The notes under the pieces were generated by a model. The model did no database searches. It was given only the letters and a program-made list of their open reading frames with translations, and was not told the DNA's origin. 64,000 nucleotides of DNA from Rikenella sp031549665. Its GTDB lineage: Bacteria > Bacteroidota > Bacteroidia > Bacteroidales > Rikenellaceae. The DNA is taken from positions 248,001-312,000 of the forward strand of contig JAVBPJ010000001.1 of the NCBI GenBank assembly GCA_031549665.1, written 5' to 3'. Position 1 is the first letter of the stretch, and every line of letters begins with the position of its first letter. This document shows positions 41,253-50,021 of the stretch, one piece after another. The translations under genes were made by a program, and so were the position numbers.

Positions 41253-42962
41253 ATGATATTAGAAGAATTCAAGGAGCTGGGCCTCTCGGACGAGACCCTC
41301 GAAGCGCTCCACGTCAAGGGGTTTGAGACCCCTTCACCCATTCAACGGATGACCATTCCCGTTGCGCTGCACGACCAAAACGACATCATCGCCCAAGCCC
41401 AAACCGGTACCGGAAAGACGGCCGCGTTCGGCCTGCCGATCATCGAACAGCTGGTTCCCCAACAAAAGGCCGTACAGGCCCTGATCCTCACCCCCACCCG
41501 CGAACTGGCCATCCAGGTAAACGACGAAATTCAATCGTTCCGCAAGGAAAATCTGCGCGTAACCCCCATCTACGGCGGGGCCGCCATGAACGAACAGTTG
41601 CGCCGGCTGAAAACCGGAGTCGACATCGTGGTGGGAACCCCCGGACGTATCCTCGACCACCTGCGCCGGGGTACCCTCGACCTGTCGCAGGTACACTGGA
41701 TCGTGCTGGACGAGGCCGACGAGATGCTCAACATGGGCTTCATCGACGACGTGGACGAAATCCTCAGCTACGCCAACGAACAACGCCGCATTTTCCTGTT
41801 TTCGGCCACCATGCCCGAGCGGATCGTCCACCTGTCGCAAAAATACATGCGCGACGTGGAGCTGCTCAAAGTCGAGGCCAAACAGATCACCACCGACCTG
41901 ACCGACCAAATCTACTTCGAAGTGCGCGAAAGCGACAAGTTCGACGCCCTGACCCGCATCATCGACGTGGAGAACGACTTTTACGGCATTGTTTTCTGCC
42001 GCACCAAAGTAGCCGTCGACCAGTTGGTAAACGCCCTGCTCGAACGGGGCTACGCCGCCGAAGGGCTTCACGGCGACGTGTCGCAGGCCCAGCGCGAAAA
42101 AACGCTGCGCAAGTTCAAACGCCGCCACACCAACATCCTGGTGGCCACCGACGTGGCCGCGCGGGGCATCGACGTGTCGAACCTTTCGCACGTGATCAAC
42201 TACTCGCTGCCGCAGGACCCCGAGGCCTACGTACACCGGATCGGGCGCACCGGAAGGGCCGGCAACGAGGGAACCGCCATTACCTTCATCTCCAGTTCGG
42301 AATACCGCCAGTTTTCGGCCATGCAACGCCAGGTAAAGGTGGCCATCCGCAAGGAGACCCTGCCGACGGCGCACGACATCGTGGCCGTGAAAAAGGAGAA
42401 GATCAAGGAGGAACTGGGGGCGATCATCGAAGAGGAGAACTACTCGGACTACATGGAGATGGCCCACGAACTGCTGGGGTCGGTCGATCCCGACGTGGCC
42501 CTCGCCTCGTTGCTTCGGCTGGCCTTCAAGAACGAGCTGGAAGAGAGCAACTACCCCGAAATCCGCCGCATCGACGTAGACCGCCGCGGCACGGCCCGCC
42601 TGTTCATCGCCCTGGGAAAAGCCGACGGCTACCGCCCCAAAATGATCGTCGAACTGCTCAAAAAAGAGTGCGGAATCCCCGACCAAAAGATCGACGACGT
42701 GCGGTGCATGGACGATTTTTCGTTCGCCACCATCCCTTTCCACGACGCCGAACAGGCCATGCGTAAATTGAACAAAATCGACCGTTTGAGCAAAGGCGAC
42801 CGCCCGCTGGTTACCCTGGCCAAAGAGGAAGAGAAACAGAGCGAACGGGGCGAAGGCGGCCTGATCACCGACCGCGGTTCCTACCGGAAATCCTACCGCA
42901 ACGAGCAGGGCCGGCCCAGCAAAGGCTATGGAAAACCGGAGCATACCCGTCGCAAACACTAA
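41253..42962 (+). CDS. DEAD-box RNA helicase with DbpA-type C-terminal domain
   Basis: A 569-residue helicase of the CsdA/DeaD type. The core shows the Q motif (GFETPSPIQRMTIP), motif I AQTGTGKT, PTRELA, GTPGR, DEAD in VLDEADEML, SAT, and HRIGRTGR. A C-terminal DbpA-like RNA-binding fold covers about residues 455-540 (IRRIDVDRRGTARLFIALG, IDDVRCMDDFSFATIP), ending in a basic tail. Such enzymes assist ribosome assembly and mRNA turnover, especially in the cold. A long upstream extension of the frame crosses the B12 riboswitch and is rejected. The start 4 bases after a -7 element is a good case of a leaderless message. Confidence 0.96.
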   Translation: MILEEFKELGLSDETLEALHVKGFETPSPIQRMTIPVALHDQNDIIAQAQTGTGKTAAFGLPIIEQLVPQQKAVQALILTPTRELAIQVNDEIQSFRKENLRVTPIYGGAAMNEQLRRLKTGVDIVVGTPGRILDHLRRGTLDLSQVHWIVLDEADEMLNMGFIDDVDEILSYANEQRRIFLFSATMPERIVHLSQKYMRDVELLKVEAKQITTDLTDQIYFEVRESDKFDALTRIIDVENDFYGIVFCRTKVAVDQLVNALLERGYAAEGLHGDVSQAQREKTLRKFKRRHTNILVATDVAARGIDVSNLSHVINYSLPQDPEAYVHRIGRTGRAGNEGTAITFISSSEYRQFSAMQRQVKVAIRKETLPTAHDIVAVKKEKIKEELGAIIEEENYSDYMEMAHELLGSVDPDVALASLLRLAFKNELEESNYPEIRRIDVDRRGTARLFIALGKADGYRPKMIVELLKKECGIPDQKIDDVRCMDDFSFATIPFHDAEQAMRKLNKIDRLSKGDRPLVTLAKEEEKQSERGEGGLITDRGSYRKSYRNEQGRPSKGYGKPEHTRRKH

Positions 42963-42970
42963 AAAAGAGT

Positions 42971-42978
42971 TACCTTTG
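42971..42978 (+). promoter_or_regulatory. -7 promoter element for the FKBP lipoprotein
   Basis: TACCTTTG, 40 bases before the ATG at 43019. Confidence 0.62.
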
Positions 42979-43018
42979 CCGTAAAATAAACGGAGCCAAA
43001 ACCTCGTTTACCCCTTGT

Positions 43019-44107
43019 ATGAAACGTATTCTCAGTTCAGCCGCCCTGTTGGTCGTTGTCGCCGTCGCGCTTGTTTCGTGCGCCGAAGAGGCTCCCGACC
43101 GCGGGCTGGAAATCAGCCGTAAAAGTTTCGACGCATGGATCACCAAAAATGCTCCCAACGCCCAGGCGTACGGAGACATTTACATGGAATACATCGAACA
43201 CGGCCGCGGTTCCGCCTCTCCCGTACTTAACCAAAGTTGGATCTCGTTCAACTACACCGGACGCACGCTGGACGGCACCGTTTTCGCCACCCGCAGCGAG
43301 TCCATCTCGAAACGTGTGGGCCGCTTCATTTACAGCACCCGGTATTCTTCCGACTTCACCGCGTTCAACGAGCGAAACGTAAAACTCTGCAAAGGGCTTC
43401 ACCAGGCGCTTCCCCTGCTGCACCCGGGCGACTCGGTTCGGATTTACATCCCCTCGGATCTGTCCTATTTTGGCGGCATGGGAATCAACTCAGGCTACTA
43501 CGGCGAGATTTCCGGCGTAACTTACAACGGGAAACCCATTTGCATGGACATCCGCCTGAAAGAGGTGGTAACCGACGCCGGCATCTGGGAGCGCGACTCG
43601 GTTCGCCGCTACGCGCTGCACCACTGGGGACAAACCCCCGATCAGGAAATCAAAAGTCCGGAGGACTTCCTCCGCGTGGGACTGTTCCTCCAAAAACAGG
43701 TCGCACACCCCGATAAGCCCGCCATCCGGGAAGACACGTTGGTTACGATCTACTACGCCCAATACTTCATGGACGGGTTTCTGCTCGAAACCAACGTAGA
43801 CACGATCGCCATCAAGCGAAACCAGGTCGACCAATCTTCGGCGTACGAGGAGAAAGAGGTCGCCCCCTGGCAAATAGACCAGTTTCCCAACAACAAGATG
43901 TTCGCCTACGTGCTGGTACACATGCGCCGCGGCGAAATTGCCGACGTGGCATCCGCCTCCGTCTGGACCCACGGGGTAGACGGCAAACTCGACAACTACC
44001 CGGAGATCGCTCCCTACCAGCCCACCCTTACTCGGATTTGGGTGGTGGAGAAGGACGAGAACGGCGACGAGGTACCTTTCCCGGAACTCCCGCCCCTGTT
44101 CCCGTAG
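43019..44107 (+). CDS. FKBP-like peptidyl-prolyl isomerase lipoprotein
   Basis: A 362-residue lipoprotein with lipobox LVSC (Cys21). Residues about 70-185 form an FKBP-type domain: WISFNYTGRTLDGTVFATR, LPLLHPGDSVRIYIPSDLSY, and a return strand MDIRLKEVV. A second region (about 225-350) repeats the style (LVTIYYAQYFMDGFLLETN) and may be another, more diverged FKBP fold. Proteins of this type are thought to help fold envelope proteins; isomerase activity is not shown by sequence. It converges on the RsmI-like gene with only 13 bases between the stops and no hairpin I could see. Confidence 0.82.
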   Translation: MKRILSSAALLVVVAVALVSCAEEAPDRGLEISRKSFDAWITKNAPNAQAYGDIYMEYIEHGRGSASPVLNQSWISFNYTGRTLDGTVFATRSESISKRVGRFIYSTRYSSDFTAFNERNVKLCKGLHQALPLLHPGDSVRIYIPSDLSYFGGMGINSGYYGEISGVTYNGKPICMDIRLKEVVTDAGIWERDSVRRYALHHWGQTPDQEIKSPEDFLRVGLFLQKQVAHPDKPAIREDTLVTIYYAQYFMDGFLLETNVDTIAIKRNQVDQSSAYEEKEVAPWQIDQFPNNKMFAYVLVHMRRGEIADVASASVWTHGVDGKLDNYPEIAPYQPTLTRIWVVEKDENGDEVPFPELPPLFP

Positions 44108-44120
44108 GAAAGGGTCTGGT

Positions 44121-44825
44121 TTAAAAAAGAATGAAAATCGCGGGGCGCTTGTGTAGATCGAGCGCCTCGCGCTCTTTTTTCCATGCCGCCACCGTCCGGG
44201 TGATGATCTGCTGCGAAGGTTCCAGCAAATCGACCGCCACGGTCAGGCGCGTGGCGGGAGCGCACACCGACAGGAAACTCTGCAAAAGCTGTCCGTTACG
44301 GTAGGGAGCCTCGATGAAGAGCTGCGACTCGCCCCCCTGCGCCCTGCGTTCGGCCTGCACGATGGCCTGCCTGCGGGCCGGATCTTTCACCGGCAGGTAG
44401 CCCCGGAAAGCGAACGACTGTCCGTTGGCCCCCGAAGCCATCAGGGCCAGCAACAACGACGAGGGGCCCACCAGCGGCACCACCTCGACGCCCGCCGCAT
44501 GCGCCGCCTCGACCAAACGCGCTCCCGGGTCGGCCACGCAGGGGAGGCCCGCCTCCGAAAGCAATCCGATGTTGCGTCCCTCCAGAGCCGGAGCCAACAG
44601 GGAGGGGATTTCCGCCTCGGGCGTATGCTCGTTAAGTTCGGCAAAGTGCAGTCCGTCGATCGGACGACCGATCGGAAGGCGCGACAAAAAGCGCCGGGCC
44701 GTTCGGGTGTTCTCCACCACAAAACAGTCCAGCGTTTCGATAATTTCCCTGTTTTCGGCAGGCAGCGCCCGGCTGAGCGGGGCCTCGCTGCCCAGGGGAG
44801 TAGGAATCAGATAGAGCTTTGCCAC
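44121..44825 (-). CDS. RsmI-like SAM methyltransferase (tetrapyrrole methylase fold)
   Basis: A 234-residue protein of the TP_methylase fold, related to RsmI, which 2'-O-methylates C1402 of 16S rRNA. It starts AKLYLIPTPLGSEAPLSRAL and carries VVENTRTARRFLS, GLLSEAGLPCVADPG, VVPLVGPSSLLLALMASG, and FIEAPYRN. It is shorter than E. coli RsmI (286), as in the short Bacteroidota relatives, so the exact target is not certain. It lies 24 bases after sodB on the same strand. Confidence 0.85.
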   Translation of the reverse strand: MAKLYLIPTPLGSEAPLSRALPAENREIIETLDCFVVENTRTARRFLSRLPIGRPIDGLHFAELNEHTPEAEIPSLLAPALEGRNIGLLSEAGLPCVADPGARLVEAAHAAGVEVVPLVGPSSLLLALMASGANGQSFAFRGYLPVKDPARRQAIVQAERRAQGGESQLFIEAPYRNGQLLQSFLSVCAPATRLTVAVDLLEPSQQIITRTVAAWKKEREALDLHKRPAIFILF

Positions 44826-44849
44826 GAGGGCAAAGGTAGCGAAATCCCC

Positions 44850-45434
44850 TTAGAGTGTATCCTCGTAGCGTTTCTCCACCACCTTCCAGTCGATGATGTT
44901 CCACAGGCCGCCCAGGAAGTCGGGACGGCGGTTTTGATAATCCAGGTAGTAGGCATGCTCCCACACGTCGGCCGTCAGCAGGGGCGTAGCGCCCGCTTTC
45001 AGCGGATTCATCGCGTTGGGGCCTTGCGATATTTCGAGTTTCCCGCCCTTGGCAGAGAGCCAGGCCCAACCCGAACCGAAGAGCGAAACACCCGCTTTGG
45101 CGAACTCTTCCTTCATTTTTTCGAACGACCCGAAATCGCGGTCGATCGCCTCGAGCAGTTTTCCCGTGGGGGCCGCCTGCGGCGTGGCCGAAAAAGTGTA
45201 GAAGAAGAACGTGTGGTTCCAAGCCTGCGCGGCATTGTTGAAGATGGGACCCTCGGCCTTCACGACCAGCTCTTCGAGCGTATCGTTGGCCATCGGGGTG
45301 TCGGCAACCAGGTTGTTCAGGTTGTTGATGTAGGCGGCGTGGTGCTTGCCCCAGTGGAATTCAAGGGTGCGGGCGCTGATTACCGGTTCCAGGGCGTTCA
45401 TCGCGTAAGGTAGGGGGGGGAGTTCAAATTTCAT
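44850..45434 (-). CDS. sodB: Iron/manganese superoxide dismutase
   Basis: A 194-residue Fe/Mn SOD that removes superoxide in the cytosol. Metal ligands sit in the usual motifs: first His in LEFHWGKHHAAYINNLN, second in AWNHTFFFYTF, then Asp and His in TADVWEHAYYLDYQNRRPD. The metal cannot be fixed by eye; Bacteroides enzymes often use either. It has a -7 element at 45487-45480 and is followed by the RsmI-like gene. Confidence 0.97.
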   Translation of the reverse strand: MKFELPPLPYAMNALEPVISARTLEFHWGKHHAAYINNLNNLVADTPMANDTLEELVVKAEGPIFNNAAQAWNHTFFFYTFSATPQAAPTGKLLEAIDRDFGSFEKMKEEFAKAGVSLFGSGWAWLSAKGGKLEISQGPNAMNPLKAGATPLLTADVWEHAYYLDYQNRRPDFLGGLWNIIDWKVVEKRYEDTL

Positions 45435-45479
45435 AAAGCGACAGGGTTTTTTAGGTGTTAAAGGTTTGTTGATTTTTTA

Positions 45480-45487
45480 CAAAGATA
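45480..45487 (-). promoter_or_regulatory. -7 promoter element for sodB
   Basis: TATCTTTG on the minus strand, 45 bases before the sodB ATG. Confidence 0.6.
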
Positions 45488-45514
45488 GCAGGGGCAAAAT
45501 CCATTCCAAACTTC

Positions 45515-45522
45515 TACATTTG
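45515..45522 (+). promoter_or_regulatory. -7 promoter element for btuFCD
   Basis: TACATTTG, 33 bases before the btuF ATG. No B12 aptamer sequence lies between this element and the gene. Confidence 0.58.
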
Positions 45523-45555
45523 TCCCGGGTTGGTTTTCCGCCTTTTTTCTTTCCG

Positions 45556-46659
45556 ATGCGTTTTTTTCGGCTATCATACCTGTTTTTAGCGTTTTCGCCT
45601 CTGCTCTGGAGCGGATGCGGCACGGCCCCGAAGCAGGCGCAGGCCGACACGCTGGCCGTACTTTACCAGCCCCGTTACGCCACCCATTTCGAACTGCGGA
45701 AGACCGCCGACGGAGGAGCGCTGCTCCGCGTACGCAACCCCTGGCAGGGCGCCGATAGCGTGGTCCGCGACTACCCGCTGCCGGAGGCCGCCACGCGGCT
45801 GGTGTGCATGTCCTCGTCGCACGTGGCCTTTTTGGATGCGCTGGGCAAGACAGACGCGGTGGCGGGCGTGTCGGGCCGCCGCTTCATCAGCAACCCCGCT
45901 ATTCGGAACAACCCCTCGGTGGCCGAGGTGGGTTACGAACAGCAGCTCAACTACGAACTCATCGTGGGCCTCGGGGCCGACTGGGCGCTCACCTACGAAG
46001 TGGCCGGCGAGAACTCGGCCGCCAGCGACAAGCTCCGGCAACTGGGCGTACGCACCCTTTGCGTTGCCGATTACCTGGAAAACAACCCCCTGGGCAGGGC
46101 CGAGTGGATCGTCGCCTTTGGCGCCCTGACCGGCGTGCTGGACGAGAGTGTCCGCCAGTTCGAACAGATTGAACGGGCCTACCTCGAAACGGCCCGCAAA
46201 GCGGCCTCGGACGACACGCTCCACCGCCCCCGCGTGATGCTGAACGCCCCCTACCGCGACGTGTGGTACCTGCCGGGCGACCGCAGCTACTTGGTGCGCC
46301 TGATTCGGGACGCGGGCGGAAGCTACCTGGCCGCCGGAGTCGACAACGACGTAAGCCGCCCCGTCAGCAGCGAACAGGCCCTGCTTTACCTGAGCCGGGC
46401 CGACGTGTGGCTGAACCCCGGACAGGGCGTCGGCACGCTGCGGCAACTCCAAATCGACTACCCCCGCTTCGCCCACGTACCGGCGGTGGCCCGGGGGGCC
46501 GTCTACAACAACGACGCCCGATCGACCCCCGAGGGAGGCAGCGACTTCTGGGAATCAGGCAACGTACACCCCGAACGCATTCTGGCCGATCTGGTTCGAA
46601 TTTTCCATCCCGACCGGATGCCCGGCCACACCCTTTATTACTTCCGCCGCCTTGAATAG
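45556..46659 (+). CDS. btuF: Cobalamin ABC transporter binding protein BtuF-like
   Basis: A 367-residue periplasmic or tethered binding protein with lipobox WSGC (Cys21). It has the helical-backbone fold of BtuF/FhuD: SSSHVAFLDALGKTDAVAGV, YELIVGLGADWALTYE, VADYLENNPLGRAEWIVAFG and VWYLPGDRSYLVRLIRDAGG. These resemble the Bacteroides protein encoded with its B12 transporter more than siderophore-binding proteins. The permease starts inside its stop region and the ATPase follows. I used ATG 45556, which starts the signal peptide after the -7 element; the longer frame from 45466 spans the promoter. Substrate is well supported but inferred. Confidence 0.85.
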   Translation: MRFFRLSYLFLAFSPLLWSGCGTAPKQAQADTLAVLYQPRYATHFELRKTADGGALLRVRNPWQGADSVVRDYPLPEAATRLVCMSSSHVAFLDALGKTDAVAGVSGRRFISNPAIRNNPSVAEVGYEQQLNYELIVGLGADWALTYEVAGENSAASDKLRQLGVRTLCVADYLENNPLGRAEWIVAFGALTGVLDESVRQFEQIERAYLETARKAASDDTLHRPRVMLNAPYRDVWYLPGDRSYLVRLIRDAGGSYLAAGVDNDVSRPVSSEQALLYLSRADVWLNPGQGVGTLRQLQIDYPRFAHVPAVARGAVYNNDARSTPEGGSDFWESGNVHPERILADLVRIFHPDRMPGHTLYYFRRLE

Positions 46660-47638
46660 ATCGACCCTGCTTTTTACCGCCGCAGCGGTATTGCTGGCGG
46701 TGCTTTTCGCCGCCGACCTGCTGGTGGGCTCCGTGGCCGTTCCGTGGAGCGAGCTGGGCACGCCCGGCAGCCTCGGCCAGCGGTTGCTGTTCGACTTCCG
46801 CCTGCCCAAGGCCCTTGCGGCCCTGTTGGCGGGGGGCGGTTTGTCGCTGGCGGGCCTGCTGATGCAAACCATCTTTCGCAACCCGCTCGCGGGCCCCTAC
46901 GTGCTGGGCGTAAGTTCGGGCGCGGGACTGGGCGTGGCTCTTTTTCTACTGGGGGGAACGGGCCTGGGATTGGGGCTGGCGCGCGACCTGGGGGTGGCCC
47001 TTGCCGCATGGATCGGCGCCGGAGCCATTCTGCTGGTGGTGATGGCCGTTTCGGCCCGCATCCGCGACATGATGGCCGTGCTGATCCTCGGCATGATGTT
47101 CGGAAGCGCCGCCGGAGCTTTCATCAACGTACTGCAATACTTCAGTAACGAAGCGGCCCTGAAGGGGTTCGTCGTCTGGTCGATGGGGAGCCTCGGCGGC
47201 TTGTCGCACGGACAACTGTGGGTGCTGGGCCTTTGCACGATCTCCGGCATCGGTTTGGCGCTGAGTGCCGTCAAACCGCTCAACCTGCTGCTGCTGGGCG
47301 AACAGTACGCCCAAACGATGGGCGTTCGGCTGACCCGCACGCGCGGCATCGTCTTTTTGGCCACCTCGCTGCTGGCCGGCAGCGCAACGGCCTTTTGCGG
47401 CCCGATCGCCTTTGTTGGAATCGCCGTGCCGCACATCGCCCGGATGCTCTTCCGCACGGCCAACCACCGCGTGTTGCTGCCCGCCGTTTTGCTGACGGGA
47501 AGCTGCCTGATGCTGCTGTGCGACCTGGTGTCGCAACTGCCCGGATTCGACCTCGTACTGCCCATCAACACCGTTACGGCCCTGTTCGGCATTCCGGTGG
47601 TGGTGCTGGTGGTATGGAATAACAAACGCTCCCGATGA
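46652..47638 (+). CDS. btuC: BtuC/FecCD-type ABC permease
   Basis: A 328-residue permease of the BtuC/FecCD family with about ten transmembrane helices. Family motifs: RLPKALAALLAGGGLSLAGL, QTIFRNPLAGPYVLGVSSGA, and SLLAGSATAFCGPIAFVGIAVPHIAR with RLLF-type contacts to the ATPase. The start is TTG at 46652, overlapping the btuF stop by 8 bases; no ATG occurs before the first helices. Its TGA overlaps the btuD ATG by 4 bases. The whole trio is one transcript for uptake across the inner membrane. Confidence 0.9.
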   Translation: MNRSTLLFTAAAVLLAVLFAADLLVGSVAVPWSELGTPGSLGQRLLFDFRLPKALAALLAGGGLSLAGLLMQTIFRNPLAGPYVLGVSSGAGLGVALFLLGGTGLGLGLARDLGVALAAWIGAGAILLVVMAVSARIRDMMAVLILGMMFGSAAGAFINVLQYFSNEAALKGFVVWSMGSLGGLSHGQLWVLGLCTISGIGLALSAVKPLNLLLLGEQYAQTMGVRLTRTRGIVFLATSLLAGSATAFCGPIAFVGIAVPHIARMLFRTANHRVLLPAVLLTGSCLMLLCDLVSQLPGFDLVLPINTVTALFGIPVVVLVVWNNKRSR

Positions 47639-48381
47639 TCCGCACCGAACACCTCACCCTGGGCTATGCCGACCGGCTGCTGATCGACGACCTGTCGATC
47701 AGCGCCGGCGGCGGGCAGCTCATCGGACTGCTGGGCCGCAACGGCGTGGGCAAAAGCACCCTGCTGCGGGCCATGGCCGGAGTGCTGAAACCCCTGTCGG
47801 GAACCGTTCTTGTGGGCAGCCGCCCCATCGGTTCGCTCACCCCCGCCGAACGCGCCGAACGGGTATCGTTCGTTTCGACCGAGAACCATTCGGTGGCCCA
47901 CCTGCGCGTGAGCGAAGTGGTCGAAATGGGACGCGCACCCTACACGGGCTGGCTGGGAACCCTCTCGGCGCAGGAACGCGCCCTGGCCGACCAGGCGCTG
48001 GATCGGGTGGGGATGCTTCCGTTCCGCAACAAAGAACTCCGCACCCTGAGCGACGGCGAACGGGGCCGGGTGATGATCGCCCGCGCCCTGACCCAGGACA
48101 CGCCGGTGATGCTGCTCGACGAACCGACCGCCTTTCTGGACATCCCGAACCGGTTCCAAATAGCATTGCTGCTGCGCGAACTGGCGCACGACACGGGCAA
48201 GACGATTCTTTTCTCGTCGCACGACCTGTCGACGGCCCTGCAACTGTGCGACACGCTGTGGGTGGCCTCGCACAGGGGCGTTGCGGCGGGCCCTGTGGCC
48301 GAGGTGGTGGCCTCGGGGGCGCTGGAGGTCATTTTCGAGGGAACCTCCCTGCGGCTCGAGGGTACCGAGGTACGGTACTAA
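47635..48381 (+). CDS. btuD: BtuD-type ABC transporter ATPase
   Basis: A 248-residue ATPase of the FecE/BtuD class. Motifs: Walker A GRNGVGKSTLLR, FVSTENHSVAH in the Q-loop region (Q replaced by E), signature TLSDGERGRVMIARAL, Walker B VMLLDEPTAFLD, and SSHDLSTAL with the switch His. It is coupled to the permease by ATGA. The signature reads LSDGE rather than LSGGQ, a common variant in this class. A terminator hairpin follows at 48422-48455. Confidence 0.9.
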   Translation: MIRTEHLTLGYADRLLIDDLSISAGGGQLIGLLGRNGVGKSTLLRAMAGVLKPLSGTVLVGSRPIGSLTPAERAERVSFVSTENHSVAHLRVSEVVEMGRAPYTGWLGTLSAQERALADQALDRVGMLPFRNKELRTLSDGERGRVMIARALTQDTPVMLLDEPTAFLDIPNRFQIALLLRELAHDTGKTILFSSHDLSTALQLCDTLWVASHRGVAAGPVAEVVASGALEVIFEGTSLRLEGTEVRY

Positions 48382-48421
48382 GTCCGCTTCCCGGATGAGG
48401 GTGCAGGGGCCGAAAAAGAAA

Positions 48422-48455
48422 GAAGGCCTCGACTCATTATCAAGTCAAGGCCTTC
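48422..48455. terminator. Hairpin between btuD and the sigma factor gene
   Basis: GAAGGCCTcGACT pairs with AGTCaAGGCCTTC, with an internal mismatch and an 8-base loop, between convergent genes. An A-rich run lies to its left, which suits termination of the minus-strand gene. Confidence 0.72.
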
Positions 48456-48474
48456 CACGAAAGCAACTTTTATA

Positions 48475-49059
48475 TTACACCAAACTCAGTTGCTTTTGTT
48501 CGATCATTTTGCGCAGGTTAATCAGCGCGTAACGCATCCGTCCCAAGGCGGTGTTGATGCTCACGCCGGTTTGTTCCGAAATCTCCTTGAAGCTGAGGTC
48601 TTCGTAGTGCCGCAGCACCACCACTTCGCGCTGCTCCTGGGGCAGGAGGTCGATCAGGGTGCGGATTTCGGCGTCGATCTGTTCCTTGATCATCCGGTCT
48701 TCGATGTTCGGGTCGGACTGTTTGTCGTTGGGGAAGAGTTCGTAGGGGGTGTCTTCCGGGGTTATGTGAACCACTTTTTTATTGCTCCGGAAGTAGTCAA
48801 TCACCTGATTGTGTGCAATACGCATGGTCCATGAGATGAACTTGCCGCTCTCCACATAACTTCCGGCGCGGAAACTGTTCAATACTTTGATAAAGGTTTC
48901 TTGCACCAAATCGTCGGCCACCTGACGATTTTTCACCATCGAAAAGATGTAGTTAAACACCTTTTGACGATTTTGCTCGATCAATTCCCCGATGGAAGCC
49001 CCTCCCGAGAGGGGCGAATGGGGGCCTTTTTGACCGGTTTTTTCTATATTCGTTTTCAT
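48475..49059 (-). CDS. ECF-type RNA polymerase sigma factor
   Basis: This 194-residue sigma-70 family protein has regions 2 and 4 only. Region 2 spans about residues 30-100 (VFNYIFSMVKNRQVADDLVQ, WTMRIAHNQVIDYFR). Region 4 spans about 130-185 (LIDLLPQEQREVVVLRHYE, SFKEISEQTGVSINTALGRM). No anti-sigma factor or SusCD pair is adjacent, so its regulation and regulon are open. It resembles the RpoE-like stress type more than the polysaccharide-utilisation FecI type, which is an inference. I could not find a clear TAnnTTTG element upstream, so its own promoter may be of another class. Confidence 0.92.
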   Translation of the reverse strand: MKTNIEKTGQKGPHSPLSGGASIGELIEQNRQKVFNYIFSMVKNRQVADDLVQETFIKVLNSFRAGSYVESGKFISWTMRIAHNQVIDYFRSNKKVVHITPEDTPYELFPNDKQSDPNIEDRMIKEQIDAEIRTLIDLLPQEQREVVVLRHYEDLSFKEISEQTGVSINTALGRMRYALINLRKMIEQKQLSLV

Positions 49060-49200
49060 TGGGTTCGGATCTTTTAATTCCGCAGGGGGTCAGTGATTGG
49101 CCTTACCACTGGTTGCGACCCGCTGCCTGTTCAATACGGCTGTCTGTAAAAACAAGAACCGTGCCAAACCCGATTTTTAGTATTTTCCCGATTTTTTGAA

Positions 49201-49230
49201 AAAATAAAAAGGCCTCTGTTTCCAGAGGCC
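49201..49230 (-). terminator. Terminator of the merR-nif3-zinc-ribbon operon
   Basis: Stem GGCCTCTG (49211-49218) with CAGAGGCC (49223-49230), loop TTTC. On the minus strand it runs into TTTTTATTTT. Confidence 0.85.
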
Positions 49231-49253
49231 TCATTCGATTGATTGATCGTGCG

Positions 49254-50006
49254 TTATTCGATGGTATCCGCCACCAGAATCCGACCGCAATATTCGCAAA
49301 CAATCACCTTTTTCGACAGCATAATGTCGAGTTGGCGTTGCGGGGGAATCCGGTTGAAGCAGCCGCCGCAGGCGTCGCGTTTTACGGTTACCACGGCCAG
49401 CCCGTTGCGTACATTCTTGCGGATGCGTTCGTAGGCGCTCAGGTAGCGTTCTTCGACCTTGGAGCGGAGTACGCCGGCTTGCTTTTCGAGTTCGGCCAGC
49501 TCTTTGGCGGTCTCCTGCTCGATGCCGGCCAGCTCTTCGCGCTTGGCCTCCAGGGCGATTTTGCGGTCGTCGATCAGCTCTTTGGTTTGGTCGGCCAGCC
49601 CTTTTTTCATTTTGGCGTCGGCGTTGAACTCTTTGATCTGCTTCTCGCACAGTTCGATTTCGAGCTTTTGGAACTCGATCTCTTTCGACAGCGAATCGAA
49701 CTCGCGGTTGTTGCGCACGTTGGCTTGCTGCTCTTCGTATTTTTTGATGTGGGCCTTGGCGTTCTCGATCTCCTCTTTTTTGGCTTTGGCCTCTTTGGCG
49801 AGTTCTTCAGCTTCGCCGAGGTAGCCGGCCATACGGGTTTCGAGGCCGCTCAGGATGTCTTCGAGGTCCTGCACTTCGAACGGAAGTTCCCCCTTGAGGC
49901 GGTTGATGCTGTCCATTTTCGAGTCGATCTGCTGCAATTCATACAGGATGGCGATTCGCTGTTCGGTGGAGAGTTCTTCGACGTTCTTGGTGGTTTTTGT
50001 TGCCAT
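49254..50006 (-). CDS. Coiled-coil protein with C4 zinc ribbon
   Basis: A 250-residue protein. Residues about 15-190 form long charged coiled coils (e.g. EEIENAKAHIKKYEEQQANV). The C-terminus is a C4 zinc ribbon: CGGCFNRIPPQ followed after about 20 residues by CEYCGRILV. This matches the CT398/HELP-like family of predicted nucleic-acid or secretion-linked proteins; the role is not established. It is 15 bases downstream of nif3, a pairing conserved across many bacteria, which suggests linked function. Confidence 0.88.
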   Translation of the reverse strand: MATKTTKNVEELSTEQRIAILYELQQIDSKMDSINRLKGELPFEVQDLEDILSGLETRMAGYLGEAEELAKEAKAKKEEIENAKAHIKKYEEQQANVRNNREFDSLSKEIEFQKLEIELCEKQIKEFNADAKMKKGLADQTKELIDDRKIALEAKREELAGIEQETAKELAELEKQAGVLRSKVEERYLSAYERIRKNVRNGLAVVTVKRDACGGCFNRIPPQRQLDIMLSKKVIVCEYCGRILVADTIE

Positions 50007-50021
50007 GGGATAAGGTGTGCG

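Noticed and set aside
45466..45555. An earlier TTG or ATG start for btuF
   Set aside because: The extension covers the promoter element at 45515-45522 and would bury the lipoprotein signal peptide.
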